Positions 1 through 11,161 of a DNA stretch of 64,000 nucleotides are shown in pieces. Origin of the DNA: Lepisosteus oculatus. Lineage: Eukaryota > Chordata > Actinopteri > Semionotiformes > Lepisosteidae. The notes beneath the pieces are model-generated. The model saw only the letters and a program-made list of their open reading frames with translations. It was not told where the DNA came from and did no database searches. The first letter of the stretch is position 1. Every line of letters starts with the position of its first letter. The position numbers and the translations under genes are program-made. The DNA lies in the NCBI RefSeq assembly GCF_040954835.1, contig NC_090714.1, positions 8,730,501 to 8,794,500 on the forward strand. The letters are read 5' to 3'.

Positions 1-3000
1 TTGGAAGCTCAGTAACATAGTATTGTGATCATCCATACTTCAACACAATCTGCATCTTTGACTTAGCATACACAGTATCAGGAGATGTTATGTAGCACTC
101 AAACGCCACTCCTGACTGAAACTCCAGCTACAGTGCCATCTTTTCACGTTAGTGTTCTATCCATATAAAGTACACGAATACAGTAAATAGGTAATAACAC
201 TTTGCAGTTTATTTTCAAAGACAGAATTTAAGTAGCCAATTCTCTTCAGCAGACTATGCTGGCAGTTAGTGACTGCATCTAGTGATAACAAGAAAGGTCA
301 ACTGTTTCACCAAGTTCAAATTGCTATCGTTATGTTTTCAAATATGGTGTCTGACAGAAATAAGCATTCATAGAAGTAGAAGTAAACAGTAGATTTCAGC
401 ATCAATAGTTCATGCAATTTGTCAATCCCATTTTCTGTCAAGAGTGTTTTGAGAATTCATATTAAATTGTTACTCCTACCATTTCTAATTTGAAGCACCC
501 TAAATAGAGATCTGATATGTGCATTGTCAATGCTTTAGATTGTGAATATCCCTTGTTCATTATAATCATGTATATTCAAGTGTCTTCGTAATTTTTAATA
601 ACATCAGAATGTTTTGTTAGACTTCACTTTGCTTTTCTTAAATTACTGTAAATGAAGTTGATTTTTAAAGTTTCTATTCATTAACAGTATAATTGCACTT
701 TGAGTGCAAATTTAACAAATATTAAATGGAAGATCATGAATTTAATTTCTAAATACAATGCCCCACTGACACGTTTTTCAGTGCTGAAAACATTACTGAT
801 GGAAACCTCAAGATTTCCATATTTGCTTCCTTCTTTTACTCTTCCAAGTGGGGGGTCTCTGTAGGAGAAGAGAGCTGAGTAAAACACAATGTACTCGCCT
901 CCTTACAGAAGTGCTGAAGGTCTCTATTTTGATGTGCTTATGATTCTAAGATGAAATAGACTTATGGTTCTTAATTGTCTGAGAAGGCTTTATGATCCCA
1001 TGTTTATCATTCCAGGGTATTTCTTCTTCCCAGATATTTGCCATTTTTCTTTCTTTAGCATTCTGATTTTTCCTGTCGCATCTCCAGAAATTTGTTTTTA
1101 CCCCTTCGAGCTCTGCAATTAGATCACCTCCATCCTCCTCTAATTACTGACAGCCCACCCTTCTGTGAATGAAGGCGTTTTCATTAATATTACAATAGAA
1201 GCAATTTTATTTTTGAAGACACCACGATTACAATATTTATGCCTCCAGAAAGTCTCTGTCATTCCATTAAAGAAACTAAATGAAAAATACCCTCCCAATT
1301 AGGATCAATTTCTTTTAATTGTTTCTCAGAAATAAGGTGGGATTTGAATTTTTTTTATTAAAAAAGATCTTTAATAACATTGCATATTTTGCACAATATC
1401 AGCCATTTATAGAGAGAAGAGCTTACATGGAAATTGTTTCAATGCATTATGTTGACATTGAAGAATTGTGTAAAGTGCCACTATTAAATTTACAATAGAA
1501 TACTGTAGAATAACAAAAGTTTCAAATGCATTGTAAAAGAATATGGAGGACTTGTGATCATTTGTGATCATTTGTGCTGGCTGAGAGGGTGTTCTGAGCT
1601 GAACAATAAAGCTACCACATGAGTCTGGTAATGACGCAGTGGAATAGATTTATAAATAGTTAGCCTGTTGCATGTACAGTAAGTGAGTATAGTAGTGGAA
1701 TGAAATGTGAATGTGGAGTTTGCTGTTAATTATAGCACTGACTGCTGCAGTAGACAGCTGACCTCAGTATTTAAAAGTGTGTCTTTGTTGATTGGTGGGT
1801 TAGTAGACCAGAGAAGACCAATAGCCACCTTGGTTAAGTCTTTGTACTTGTCTCCTAAGTTAGTTTGTGCTTTCACAGTGCACTGAGCTGGGACACATGT
1901 TAGCTGTCTTGAACTATATAATATATTCTCAGTCTTAATCAGAGCATAGTAAATGTTTGCTTTTTTTGCCATTTCAACTTTTGTTTCTCTTTAAACAGCA
2001 AAAGAAAGCCATGAAAAGATTGTTTGGCCGATCTGTGCAAAGGAATGTTCAGTCAATAAGGACATGTAAAGTTATTCAGAATTGCTCAGAAAAGAACAAC
2101 GTACAAGATGCAAAGCTGTCTCTTGATATTCAGAAAGTAGTATAATTTCATAAAAAAGCAGAATTGTTACTACTACAAATTCAATGAGAAACATTTCACT
2201 GGACCACAGACTCAGCAATAATGTTCACAGTTCAAGCTATAACCTTTATATTGTTAGACACGAGTTGCTGAGATTATCTTTGATTTAAGATGATCATTAT
2301 ATCCTTGGTAGATTCAATAGAAAGAAATTGTAGCAAGGAGCTTTGTCTCTTAATTTGGATCAAATCCTATTTTCCAGTCAGATGTATTCTATTGGTATTA
2401 TTTGTATTAAGTGTGATTACTTGTTCTACCCATTAACCAGATCAGACAGTGAATCTAGATTTCCATTATTCAAAGGTCTGTCAATAATGCAAAATTCACC
2501 CATAATTTAATTTGGCCTAGGGGCATAAACTGTTTCAGTGTTAAACCCAGAGGGGTTTCTTTTTTTTAATAAATTGCACCACTCCTTCAATCAATGTTGT
2601 AAGAATTAGAATTTACACAGAGTAGTGTCAAGAAAAAATGAATGTTTGTTGTACTCTACAATTTGTTACTGTATTTTTTCAAATCATGCAACATTACAGG
2701 GTATATTAATTCATATTTCATATGGGAAAAAAATCTTTTTTACCTCTAAGTTTTTTTTTAATTTGGAGTCTCCAGTTAATCTACTCAGTTTACTGCTTTT
2801 GCCTCCATACTAAAATGATGCACTCTTGTTTTTACAATTCAAGACCTCATAGTGACTCTGGAAGACCTACTGCAAGCACTTGACAAATCTCTATGAAGGA
2901 GGTGCTGTTCCACAGTAAGCCAAAAATAATTTGGCCAGATGAAGCCTACCTAACCTCAGAGGCCCCCAGCTAACTTTTGCTGCTTGGGGAATACTAAGAA

Positions 3001-3567
3001 TCTTTCCATACTATCTCTCTCTTTGGCATCACACAGTCAAGGGTGGATGTTTTCCCCGAGTGTCTATAGATGTTTATAGATCTAAATCTGGCTGATGAGG
3101 CCAATCCAGGATAGACATGCTCTGTTGGAATTCAGGCATGTGTGAGGTTGGCTCATCTATAAATATCATACACCCAATAAATGTAGTGTTTCAACTGTTT
3201 GTGAGAACATTTCGTACTGGGAAAACCTTTAACACAAAAATGTGAGAAACTGAATCACATTCTGACTAATTCAAGAGTTTTTCAACATTATCCAGCATCA
3301 TACTAGAATAGTACAATTTGATGCAGTAAATGAAAGAGCAATGATGAGGCCCCTAGCTAAGGGAGATAGGTTAATTAACAAGTACTGTTTACAAGATCAT
3401 ATATCAACAGAGATCTTTGGAGAAACAAACACGTGGAAATTACTTTGTTTGCAAAATAGGATCTAAACAAATTATTGTGAAGGCATTTTTTCCCACCATA
3501 TAAGAGCTGCATACAATGCACTTTACAAATAACAGTCTTCTGTGTTTTATACTGAAGATACCATGTA
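1..3567. other. AT-rich non-coding DNA, no gene recognised
   Basis: This stretch is AT-rich with short homopolymer runs. Only short, unconvincing open frames occur on either strand, without codon bias, domains or splice-consistent neighbours. I see no recognisable transposon protein or RNA gene. It could be intron or intergenic host sequence. Confidence 0.5.
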
Positions 3568-3745
3568 CAGTGCCTTATAAAAATATTCACCCACCTTGGA
3601 CTTTAATTGTACTAAATTAATTAAAAATAAAAATCGAAAATATTTCAATGCATAAGTATCTCCCCCCCCAGAGTTAATATTTAGTAAGACCACCTTTGGC
3701 AGCAGTTACAGCTGTGAATCTCTTTGAGTAAGTGTTGCACATCTT
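3568..3745 (+). mobile_element. Tc1/mariner-like transposon end fragment
   Basis: The fragment begins right after a TA dinucleotide (3566-3567) with CAGTGCCTTATAAAAATATT, a terminus like those of fish Tc1-like transposons with TA targets. About 110 bases in is a segment on lacking or treating the 'cacctttggcagcagttacagctg' type, common near such termini; here it spans about 3690-3715. The fragment stops abruptly where minus-strand Gypsy reverse-transcriptase sequence begins, so it either truncated the Gypsy element or was joined to it by a deletion. No transposase frame remains. The assignment rests on recalled resemblance of the terminus. Confidence 0.55.
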
Positions 3746-3751
3746 GACACT

Positions 3752-4380
3752 GGAATGTTTCCCGGGCCCCCAGACAACATTTATTGGGATTGGCCGTTAA
3801 TCTTGCTTCTCGCAAAGCTCCCGTTACTGCTTCCAGGTGTTGCAAGTGTTGTTCCCATGTCGTACTATGGATCACAACGTCATCTAAGTAGGCAGCCACA
3901 AAATCACGATATGGTCTAAGTATTCGGTCCGTTAATTGTTGAAAAGTATCCAGAGCTCCGTGTAAACCAAATGCTAGGACCCGATACTGGTACAGCCCCT
4001 CAGGGGTGGAAAAAGCAGTGTTGGCTTTGGCTTCTTCGGCCAGCGGCATTTGCCAATATCCCTTCATAAGATCCAGCATACTGATATATCGGGCTTTACC
4101 TAATCGTTCGATTAATTCATCAATACGAGGCATAGGGTATGCATCAAACAGCGAGATCTCATTTAACCTTTTGAAATTGTTACAGAACCTAATAGTTCCG
4201 TCCGGCTTGGGTATCAATACTATTGGACTAACCCACTCGCTATGAGAATCCTCTATTATTCACATTCCTAACATTTTTTCGACCTCTTCTTTAATTAATT
4301 TCCTTTTGGCTTCCGGTATTTGTTAGGGGGGCAGCCTTACGCTTTTCCCCAGTTCTGTGATAATTTTATGTTGGATGAGG
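3752..4380 (-). pseudogene. Gypsy reverse transcriptase remnant
   Basis: This is the polymerase domain that copies the element's RNA into DNA. The frame shows IPKPDG, IRFCNNFKRLNEIS, YPMPRIDELIERLG, LDLMKGYWQMPL, TAFSTPEGLYQY, FGLHGA and the catalytic box YLDDVVIHS, all in the usual Gypsy order. Upstream in the same frame are the 'IITELGKSVRLPP' and 'IPEAKRKLIKEEVEKM' segments, broken by stops near 4260 and 4325. The catalytic aspartates are intact. The C-terminal part is lost where the frame runs into Tc1-like sequence near 3750, so thumb and RNase H are absent. Inactive by truncation and stops. Confidence 0.85.
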
Positions 4381-4394
4381 TGGGCTCAACCTGG

Positions 4395-5465
4395 GAAAAA
4401 GGCCCCTGCCAGAAGGCCAGGAATTTACATTTTACAGGGTTGGAACCAATACCAATACTTTGTCCCCAGGCTGAAATTCTCGTGCAATAGCTCCCCTATT
4501 GTAAATCTGCTTTTGTTGGGCCTGGGCTTTTTCCAGGATTTCTTTCACAATGGAGACAACAATGTTGGTTCTTTCTCTCATTTGTTCGACATTTTCGAAG
4601 GTGAAGGTTGATGCTCCCAAGATTGTTTAACCAGATCTAATATGCCCCATAGTCTCCGACCGTATAGTAACTCAAAGGAGAAAACCCAGTCGAGGCCTGC
4701 GGTACTTTTTGAATTGCAAACATTAGATAAGGGAGCAGTTGATCCCAGTTTTTACCATCCTTTTGCATGGCCTTCCTCAGCATGCTTTTTAGGGTCTTAT
4801 TAAAGTGCTCCACTACTCCATCTGTTTGTGGGTGATATACCGAGGTTCTGATTTGATGAATACCCAATAGTTTACTTAAGTCTCGCATGACTTTGGACAG
4901 AAAAGAAGTTCCTTGATCTGTTAAGATCTCCTTAGGGATTCCCACCCTAGAGAAAACATGTACAAGCTCCATAGCTATATTTTGGCTGTGGCCGCTCTCA
5001 TCAGAATGGCTTCAGGGTACCTCATGGCATAATCACCTATCACCAGTATATACTGATGTCCTTTGATAGTTTTGATCAGGGGTTCCACCATATCCATCCC
5101 AATCTGTTCAAAAGGGGTTTCAATAATTTGGAGGGGAATCAAAGGATTCCTATAATAAAGTTGCAGGGCAGTTCTCTGACACTCCGGACACTCCCGACAA
5201 TATCTCTCGATGGCTTTATATATTCCTGGCCAAAAGAACCGAGCGAGCAGTCTCTCGGCTATCTTCTTCACCCCCAGGTGTCCTCCCAGGAGGTGGCTAT
5301 GGGCCAAGTTGAGGAGCTTCATCTGGTAGGCCCGGGGAATTAGGAGTTGTTCCACTTCTTCTTGATCCCTCCTCTGCACCTGATATAGGGGGTTGTTTTT
5401 CACCATTAAATAAGTGTAACTAAGGGCACCATTATTACACAACTTCCCTTCGATTTTTCTCACAT
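4395..5465 (-). pseudogene. Gypsy integrase remnant
   Basis: Integrase inserts the cDNA into the genome. The N-terminal zinc-binding HHCC region is visible (LAHSHLLGGHLG, then CRECPECQ), followed by the catalytic core. The core includes GMDMVEPL and DYAMRYPEA, then EILTDQGTSF and YHPQTDGVVEHFNKTLK carrying the second Asp and the Glu region. Downstream are QASTGFSP and the C-terminal REFQPGDKVLVLVPT with FLA.WQGPF. The reading is split near 4975, 4635 and 4432 by frameshifts or stops. It runs straight into the reverse transcriptase on the same strand, leaving little space, so the linker is probably shortened. The order gag, integrase, reverse transcriptase points to the Gmr1-like lineage. Confidence 0.85.
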
Positions 5466-5478
5466 GTCCCCATGCATG

Positions 5479-6413
5479 TTAGGACAGGTAAGGACAATGG
5501 CTGGCTACATGTCCCTCTTCATGACGATTAAAACATCGACAGGTTGCCTCTGATCTGACTTTTCTTGAAGGGATTTCTTAAATTGTGGAGGGCCTTGATA
5601 ATCACTGTACTTTAATGACCAATACTTCATTTCAGTTTCAGAACTCTTGGGGTTTCTCCTCTCCTCTTTTTGAAATTCCCCATTTTCTTGTCTCATCAAG
5701 GCCTCAGTGGCATGCGGTCTGTCCACTAAGTCAATTGCCTGTTCCAGTGTTTAGGGATCCCCACCACTTACTTTCTTTTTCAGGTGTACAGGCAGACTCC
5801 TCACAAAGTGATCCAACACCACTCTTTCGATCACTTGTCCTGAATTTAGTTCTTCAGGCTGGAGCCATTTCTTTGCCAGATGTACCAGGTCAAACATTTG
5901 AGATCTAGTGGGCTTGTCCATTTGATATTTCCAGTTATGGAACCGACTGCTCGTATCGTCATTGTACCCCTAATCTCGCCAAGATCTCCCTTTTTAGAGT
6001 CTCATAGTTCTCAGCATCCTCTTCTTTTAAATCATAATAGGCCTTTTGGGCTTCTCCAATTAAGTAAGGTGCTACTCTCCCTGCTCATTTCTCTCTGGGC
6101 CATGCATTTCTAGTTGCAGTTCTTTCAAAAGTGGTTAAATAAACTTCCACATCATCAGGTTCCGTCATCTTTTGGAGCCCAATTGGTTCAGCAGTGTAGG
6201 TGTCTCTCCCTGTTACTGAAGTCTGTCTGATTTTCTCCCCTAATCTTTGTTTCTTCCCTCACCAATTTCTGTTCCTCTATAATTCGGTGATTAGTTTCAG
6301 TTATAAATAATCTTATTTGCCTCCTGTTGCGCTTGGATGGCTTCTTGCTGTCCTTTTAAAGCCTGATACCGGGCAAGGGTGGCTTGGGACAATTGATGTA
6401 TTAAAGGTTCCAT
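5479..6413 (-). pseudogene. Gypsy gag remnant with degenerate zinc knuckle
   Basis: Gag forms the cytoplasmic particle that packages element RNA. A start at 6413 gives MEPLIHQLSQATLARYQALK followed by a Gln/Ala-rich helix, typical of fish Gypsy gags. The middle is broken by several frameshifts and a stop. Near the C-terminus (about 5490-5540) is a CX2CX4HX4C-like nucleocapsid knuckle ending EEGHVASHC, in which the second Cys is replaced by Arg. The frame stops at 5479-5481. Integrase follows almost at once, so the protease region appears deleted. Confidence 0.65.
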
Positions 6414-6529
6414 TGTTTTTTTGTTTGTTTTTTTAAGAGAGACCACACACACAAAACGGAACCCACAAAAAAATGCTTAATTTCTATAATTCATAGTCCT
6501 GAGCAGCGTTGCACACATCCTTCACCAAT

Positions 6530-7015
6530 CGTGGTGTCTCCAGGGGAAAAGTTCATGTAAATGAGATAAAATTATTCACACCACACTTTTCTTTATCTCA
6601 GCGGAGTTTCTTCAGTATGAATATCTTCCAAATCTAATCCGTAATTCATTCACTTAATCCTGATCCTATCCAAGTTCCAAAGTCCGTAAAATAACACCAA
6701 TCCGCACCGTATCCAATCCACAATCCACAATCCGAAAACCATAATCTTATCTCCTTTCAATAGTCCATTATTCTTTAATCCGATCTTTCACACAATCCTA
6801 TGTCATTTTGCTCCTCCAAACTGCATTTACCTTATCGGCTTCCACACTGGTTCACTGTTTCCGGGGCATTTATATTTTGGTTCCTGATGAGACTCAGCTG
6901 TATACTCATATGCGGGTCTTCTTGGTGGCCATTTTGCTCAGGTCTATGTCGAGTATATTAACAAGTCATACCGAAAATAGAGGTTATGAATGACCCTTCC
7001 CCTGGTCATCTTACA
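6530..7015 (-). repeat. 5' LTR of the Gmr1-like Gypsy (family A)
   Basis: This 486-bp segment matches the solo LTRs at 14191-14680 and 61912-62413 along its length. On the minus strand all start TGTAAGA. All three share the long 'aatccg' rich middle and the stretch of about 60 bases around 'cttatcggcttcc...gggcatttatat'. On the minus strand the 7015 side is the LTR start; gag lies downstream beyond 6530. No second LTR is present. Confidence 0.85.
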
Positions 7016-7218
7016 CCGGTTATTGATGTCATTAGCAATATTAATCCTAAACAGAGCTGTTGGACTCCTCCCTCCGGCCATTTTCCACCAGTCGATTATT
7101 TCATTAACCAATGCACCAATCAAGCTCCCAAGACACTCTCTATACCCAGTAAACACAGGTCTAACCTTACCCAAGGAAAAATTCAGGTGCTCCAGTCTCT
7201 CTGCAACCGGGATGATAT
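7016..7218 (+). pseudogene. PLE coding fragment, upstream piece
   Basis: This piece encodes the region just before the Penelope reverse-transcriptase core: CWTPPSG, VDYFINQ, SNLTQGKIQVLQSLCNRDD. Its frame continues at 11162 with VIKPADKGG on the other side of a Gypsy insertion. On the left it ends at the Gmr1-like LTR. The N-terminal part of the PLE is not seen. Confidence 0.75.
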
Positions 7219-7565
7219 TGTAGCGCCCTCGCCCGGTGGTGAGGAGGAAGTGCACCTAGGCACTCAGGGTAATGCAAAGCAGGCTGGGAGTTGTAGCGGG
7301 GGGGATCTGAGGGTCAGCACGATGCCCAGCAGCTGACCCCGCTTATGTAAATAGTGTTATATTAGTTTAAGTGTCCTGTGTAGCTTTGTAAGTGTGTAGT
7401 CTTCTGTTAACGAGTTACCACCTTAAACCTGTATACGTGTTCTGTCGGTCCCCCTTATGTGTGTTTAAATCCTGTGTTGGTTTTGGTTTTAATGAAAGAA
7501 TAAAAGTGGTCGCTTGTTTCGCTATCTCATTTCCACTTGACTTTTGTCTTGCGTGAACTTGAAAA
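7219..7565 (+). repeat. 5' LTR of Gypsy family B
   Basis: It starts TGTAGCGCCCTCGCCC and aligns to the 3' LTR at 10809 with roughly thirty substitutions and small indels by eye, indicating an old copy. It carries AATAAA near 7498. Compared with the 3' LTR it lacks the final CGCTACA. Confidence 0.9.
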
Positions 7566-7744
7566 TGGGCAGGACGGACAACTCGTAGCAGATGCTGGCG
7601 GACTCTGTCAAGCCCTGGCTGACCTCGAAAGAGACCGAGGCAAGGGACAGCGAACACCCAGAGCCTGAGCAACTCCTGGGTGCAACAGGTGGCCACAGCC
7701 CTTACAAGGGCTACCCAGTAGTGGCCGGCACGGTTACGACCTGG

Positions 7745-8340
7745 TCGCTATGATGGGAAAGCACCTTGGGAGACATACAAGGCGCAGTCCCAGCTCATGG
7801 CCCAGACGAATGGCTGGAGCCAGGCGGAGATGGCTGGCCACCTGACGTCGGCGCTGGAAGGAGCAGCCTGTCAGGTGTTCCTGAATGTCCCGGAGGAGGA
7901 CCGAGGCGACTACGTGGCGCTGGCAGCAGCTCTCCTGCTGCTCTGCGGCATGGAGGAGGTTCCGACCAGGAAAGCAACTGGGCCCGGTTGCCGCTGATGT
8001 CATGTTCCTCACCCGCCGAGAATACCCAGCTGTCCCCCAGGAGATGGCTCTCCAGCCCTTTCTCAAGGCCCTCTCACCCGAGGAGCTGTGGCACCACATA
8101 CAGCTGGCCGCGCCAGCCTTGCTGTAGCAGGTCTTGGCCTTTGCTACACGGGCTGAGGCCATGTTCGGGGTGGTTGGAAGTGCCAGCAGACCAAGGCAGT
8201 GACAGAGGAGTCCTTTGAGGGGAAGAGGACCCAGCACACAAAGCAACCCCCGCGGAAAAGCCCCGCAAGCTGTTTTGCCAACGCTGCAGGAAGAGAGGAC
8301 ACCGAGCCCAGGACTGCCGGGCCCTGGAGCCTTGCACTCC
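7745..8340 (+). pseudogene. Gypsy gag remnant (family B)
   Basis: This is structural Gag for the retrotransposon particle. From about 7745 the frame reads RYDGKAPWETYKAQSQ, NGWSQAEMAGHLTSALEGAA and PEEDRGDYVALAAAL, the conserved capsid-like N-terminal block of vertebrate Gypsy gags. Frameshifts follow. At 8276-8317 a perfect CX2CX4HX4C knuckle (CQRCRKRGHRAQDC) lies in another frame, marking the nucleocapsid region. Much of the C-terminal capsid between the two appears shortened. Confidence 0.8.
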
Positions 8341-8508
8341 GAGGTCCGTGTCGGAAAACAGGAGCGGGGCGGCTCAGCCCATGGGACGGCTACCCTTGGA
8401 TACCTCAACCCCCACTCCAGAGAGCACTGTGAGGAACGGCACCCCGCACACCACCATGGGGCAAGTTGGCTGTAGCCAGGACGTGTACCTCCACTGCCAA
8501 ATCGAGGA

Positions 8509-8770
8509 CCAACCCTGCTCGACACCGGTTCATCAGTAACCCTACTTTGGCCTGCCGTCCTCCCTGACACTGACGGCACCAACCGCCCCAGGATGGGAGG
8601 CCTCCAGCCTGTCGCTGAGGACCATGACAGGACAGCTTGCTACAGTCCAGGGGGAAACAGACGCTTGCCATCCGTCTGGGTACAGCAACAGTGCACCACT
8701 CCTGCTACCTCACACCTATCCAGGAGGACTGCATCCTGGGGCTGGACCTGCTGCAGCAGGCGGGGACCAG
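8509..8770 (+). pseudogene. Gypsy aspartic protease remnant
   Basis: The catalytic motif LLDTGSSVTLL begins near 8515, followed by decayed protease sequence through about 8760, where a 'GLDLL' type strand is still readable in a shifted frame. It processes Gag-Pol in intact elements. It sits between the zinc knuckle and the reverse transcriptase, the expected order. Confidence 0.7.
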
Positions 8771-9124
8771 GTTTAGACTTGGGCCAGCAGGAGTTAGTGT
8801 GGCAGGGAGAGTGACTTCATCTGGTGGAGGGCAGGCCCGGCACTGGCCGAGGGACATGGGCTTGCCAGAGCCACGGGAAAAGAGGGAGTGGCGGCGGCGG
8901 CAGTCGCCAGGGCAGACCGAGCCTGCAAGCAGGGGAACGAGTGTGCCAGATCCTGCCCCTGAGTCACCTGGGGGGGCCAGACAAGGCGGCGGTGGCAGGG
9001 GCCGAGCGTTGCTTGGAAGCGAGACGCGCCATTGACCTGTACAAGAGAAGCTGCAAAGGTCTCAATCGGGACCAGCGGCAGCGGCTCCAGGCGCTACTTG
9101 ACCAGAACGAGGACCTCTTTGTGG

Positions 9125-10010
9125 CAAGGGATGAGGACTGCACCTGCACTTCCCTGGTCCAACATGACATCGACACGGCGATGCTCAGCCCATCCGCAAC
9201 CCTCCGGGATGCATGGCTTCCGCCAAGCGGACTGCCGCCGATAAAAAGATCCGGGAGATGGCTGCAGCAGGGGTGATTGAGCCCTCCGCGAGCCCATGAT
9301 CGGCGCCAGCTGTACTGGTCCGAAAAAAAGACGGCTCATGGAGGTTCTACGTAAACTACCGCAAGCTGGATGAGGTCACCCGGAAAGACTCCTACCCCCT
9401 GCCGAGGATAGACGACAACCTGGACTACATCACCGGGACGACCTGGCTCAGCTCCCTTGACCTCCCCTGCAGCTACTGGCAGGTACCACTTGCTCCCGAT
9501 GCTCACCCGAAGACGGCCTTTTCCATCGGCCAGGGTCTCTGGCAGTTAACTGTCATGCCCTTTGGCCTGTGCAATGCCCCGGCAACTTTCGAGAGGCTGA
9601 TTGATTGGGTGCTGGCATCGGTCCCACGGAACCAGTGTGTGCTGAACCTGGACGACCTGCTGGTCCTTGCCTGGGGTTTCAACCAGGCCTTGACGAACCT
9701 CCAGGATGTGCTGGCCTGCATCCACCATGCTACCCTTGAGGCTCAACCCCTCTCAAGTGCTAGCTCCTGCAACGGGAGGTGACATTCCTGGGACATGTTG
9801 ATGGACCGGGAGGGGTGGCTACAGAACCAGGTAAGGTCACTGCAGTGAGGGGTTGGCCAACTCCCCACACCGTAGCTGAGCTGTGCAGCTTTCTAAGGTT
9901 GACCTCGTACTACCGGAGGTTCGTCGGGGACTTTGCCAGCATCGCTGCCCCGCTGCACCGCCTCACCGACAAGGGCCTCCGTTTCAACTGGCTTGGGCTT
10001 TGAGACGGCT
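9125..10010 (+). pseudogene. Gypsy reverse transcriptase remnant (family B)
   Basis: Readable blocks in order are SLVQHDIDT, VLVRKKDGSWRFYVNYRKLDE, DSYPLPRIDD, SSLDLPCSYWQVPL, KTAFSIGQGLWQ, MPFGLCNAPATFERL and the catalytic box at 9645-9665. The box reads NLDDLLV; the usual Tyr/Val is Asn but both aspartates remain. The thumb/connection region (FLGH, then LTSYYRRFVGDFASIAAPLH) follows to about 10000. Frames change near 9240, 9300 and 9780, and a stop interrupts 'IEPSASP'. Just after comes the start of RNase H, which is cut by the internal deletion. Confidence 0.9.
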
Positions 10011-10099
10011 TTCGGACAGTTATGCGAAGCTCTGGTGCTGTGCTGGCCTACCCTGACCCACGGTTACCTTATATCCTGGATACTGACATGAGCGACAGG

Positions 10100-10720
10100 T
10101 AAGTGGAGCGGTTAAAACGGACGCTCACCACCCGGCTGGCCACCCTGGTGTCCCAGCACCAGCGGGACTGGGACCGCCACCTCCACCTTGTGCTCTGGGC
10201 GTATTGGACTGCAGTCCAGGAATCTATCAGGTGCACCCCAGCCTTGCTCATGCTGGGCCAGGAAATGCGAACCCTGGTGGACCTGGTCTTCGGCCCGTTG
10301 CCTGGAGATGAGTTGGCACCATAGGCTGGATCGGACTATGAGTGCGACCTGTGGCAGCGGATGCGGCGGGTGCACAGCTTTGCCCGGACCCACCTGACTC
10401 AGGTGGGAGTCCAGCAGAAGCAGCACTACGACCTGCACTGCAGGGGGCCTGGCTTCCAGCCTGGGGACTTGGTTTGGGTGTACAGCTCACACCTCCACAA
10501 AGGCCCTTAGCTGGCGCTGTTGTGGGAGGGGCCCGCTGAGGTCCTCGGAGTGGTGGTGCTACCGGGTCCGGTTGCGAACATGGGTCGAAAGAGGTGGTCC
10601 TGCACCGAGACTGCCTGGCACCCTACCGGGTCTGGGAGGAGGAGCCCCATGGGGCTCTGGCCGACAATGGGGCATCCGCGGGCTGCCAGCCACCACCGCG
10701 GCACAGCGGCCGCTCACGCA
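10100..10720 (+). pseudogene. Gypsy integrase C-terminal remnant
   Basis: Only the end of integrase survives: VERLKRTLTTRLATLVSQHQ with RDWDRHL, then the GPKX-like tail FQPGDLVWVYSS, LLWEGPAEVL and LHRDCLAPYR in shifting frames. It is joined abruptly to RNase H start sequence, so the zinc-binding domain and first catalytic residues are deleted. A G-rich tract 'ggtgggggcag' at about 10798-10808 directly before the 3' LTR is the polypurine tract. Confidence 0.75.
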
Positions 10721-10808
10721 GGGTTTTGCAGCCTTTAGCTGATTATGAATACAGCCTGAGGGGGGTGTTCGACGTCGGCAGGACGCCAGAGGTTTCAGGT
10801 GGGGGCAG

Positions 10809-11157
10809 TGTAGCGCCCTCGCCCGATGGTGAGGAGGAAGTGCACCTAGGCACCCAGGGTACTGAGAAGCAGGCTGGAAGTTGACTCAGGGAGTCTGAGG
10901 GTCAGCACGATGACCAGCAGCTGACCCTGCTTATGTAAATAGTGTTATATTAGTTTAAGTGTCCTGTGTAGCTTTGTAAGTGTGTAGTCTTCTGTTAACG
11001 AGCTACCACCCAAAACCTGTGTACCTGTTCCGTTGGTCCTTATGTGTGTGTAAATCCTGTGTTGGTTTTGGTTTTAATGAGAGAATAAAAGCAGTCGTTT
11101 GTTTCGCTATCTTGTCTCCACTTGTCCTTTGTTCTGCATGAACTCGAAAACGCTACA
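10809..11157 (+). repeat. 3' LTR of Gypsy family B
   Basis: This 349-bp LTR has TG...CA ends (TGTAGCG to CGCTACA), preceded by a purine-rich tract and followed by ATAT at 11158-11161. It is the intact reference for the family; the solo LTR at 33543-33885 is another member. Confidence 0.92.
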
Positions 11158-11161
11158 ATAT

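Larger units (their letters stand above)
3751..7015 (-). mobile_element. Gmr1-like Ty3/Gypsy retrotransposon, 3' truncated and decayed
   Basis: Read on the minus strand, the element has a 5' LTR (6530-7015), leader, gag (from 6413), a CCHC-like knuckle, integrase (about 4395-5465) and then reverse transcriptase (about 3752-4380). Integrase upstream of reverse transcriptase is the reverse of ordinary Ty3/Gypsy order and is the hallmark of Gmr1-like elements, first described from Atlantic cod. The protease expected between gag and integrase is not visible. RNase H and the 3' LTR are missing because the copy ends at the Tc1-like fragment near 3750. Several stops and frameshifts show it is dead. 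The LTR edge at 7015 abuts PLE coding sequence, so it probably inserted into that PLE. No target duplication can be tested because the far end is gone. Confidence 0.75.
7219..11157 (+). mobile_element. Ty3/Gypsy retrotransposon (family B), internally deleted, ATAT target duplication
   Basis: Two related LTRs (7219-7565 and 10809-11157) flank gag, protease and reverse-transcriptase remnants in ordinary Gypsy order. A 4-bp duplication ATAT lies at 7215-7218 and 11158-11161. It interrupts a PLE exactly inside a conserved coding motif, so the insertion is younger than the PLE. The interior jumps near 10100 from the start of RNase H to late integrase, so the HHCC and most of the DDE core are gone. 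The last seven bases of the 5' LTR and the primer-binding site are also missing (LTR sequence passes directly to 'tgggcagg' at 7566). Many frameshifts; inactive. Confidence 0.9.

Noticed and set aside
7734..8582. 282-codon minus-strand ORF
   Set aside because: It lies antisense to Gypsy gag and protease; the length follows from GC-rich composition.
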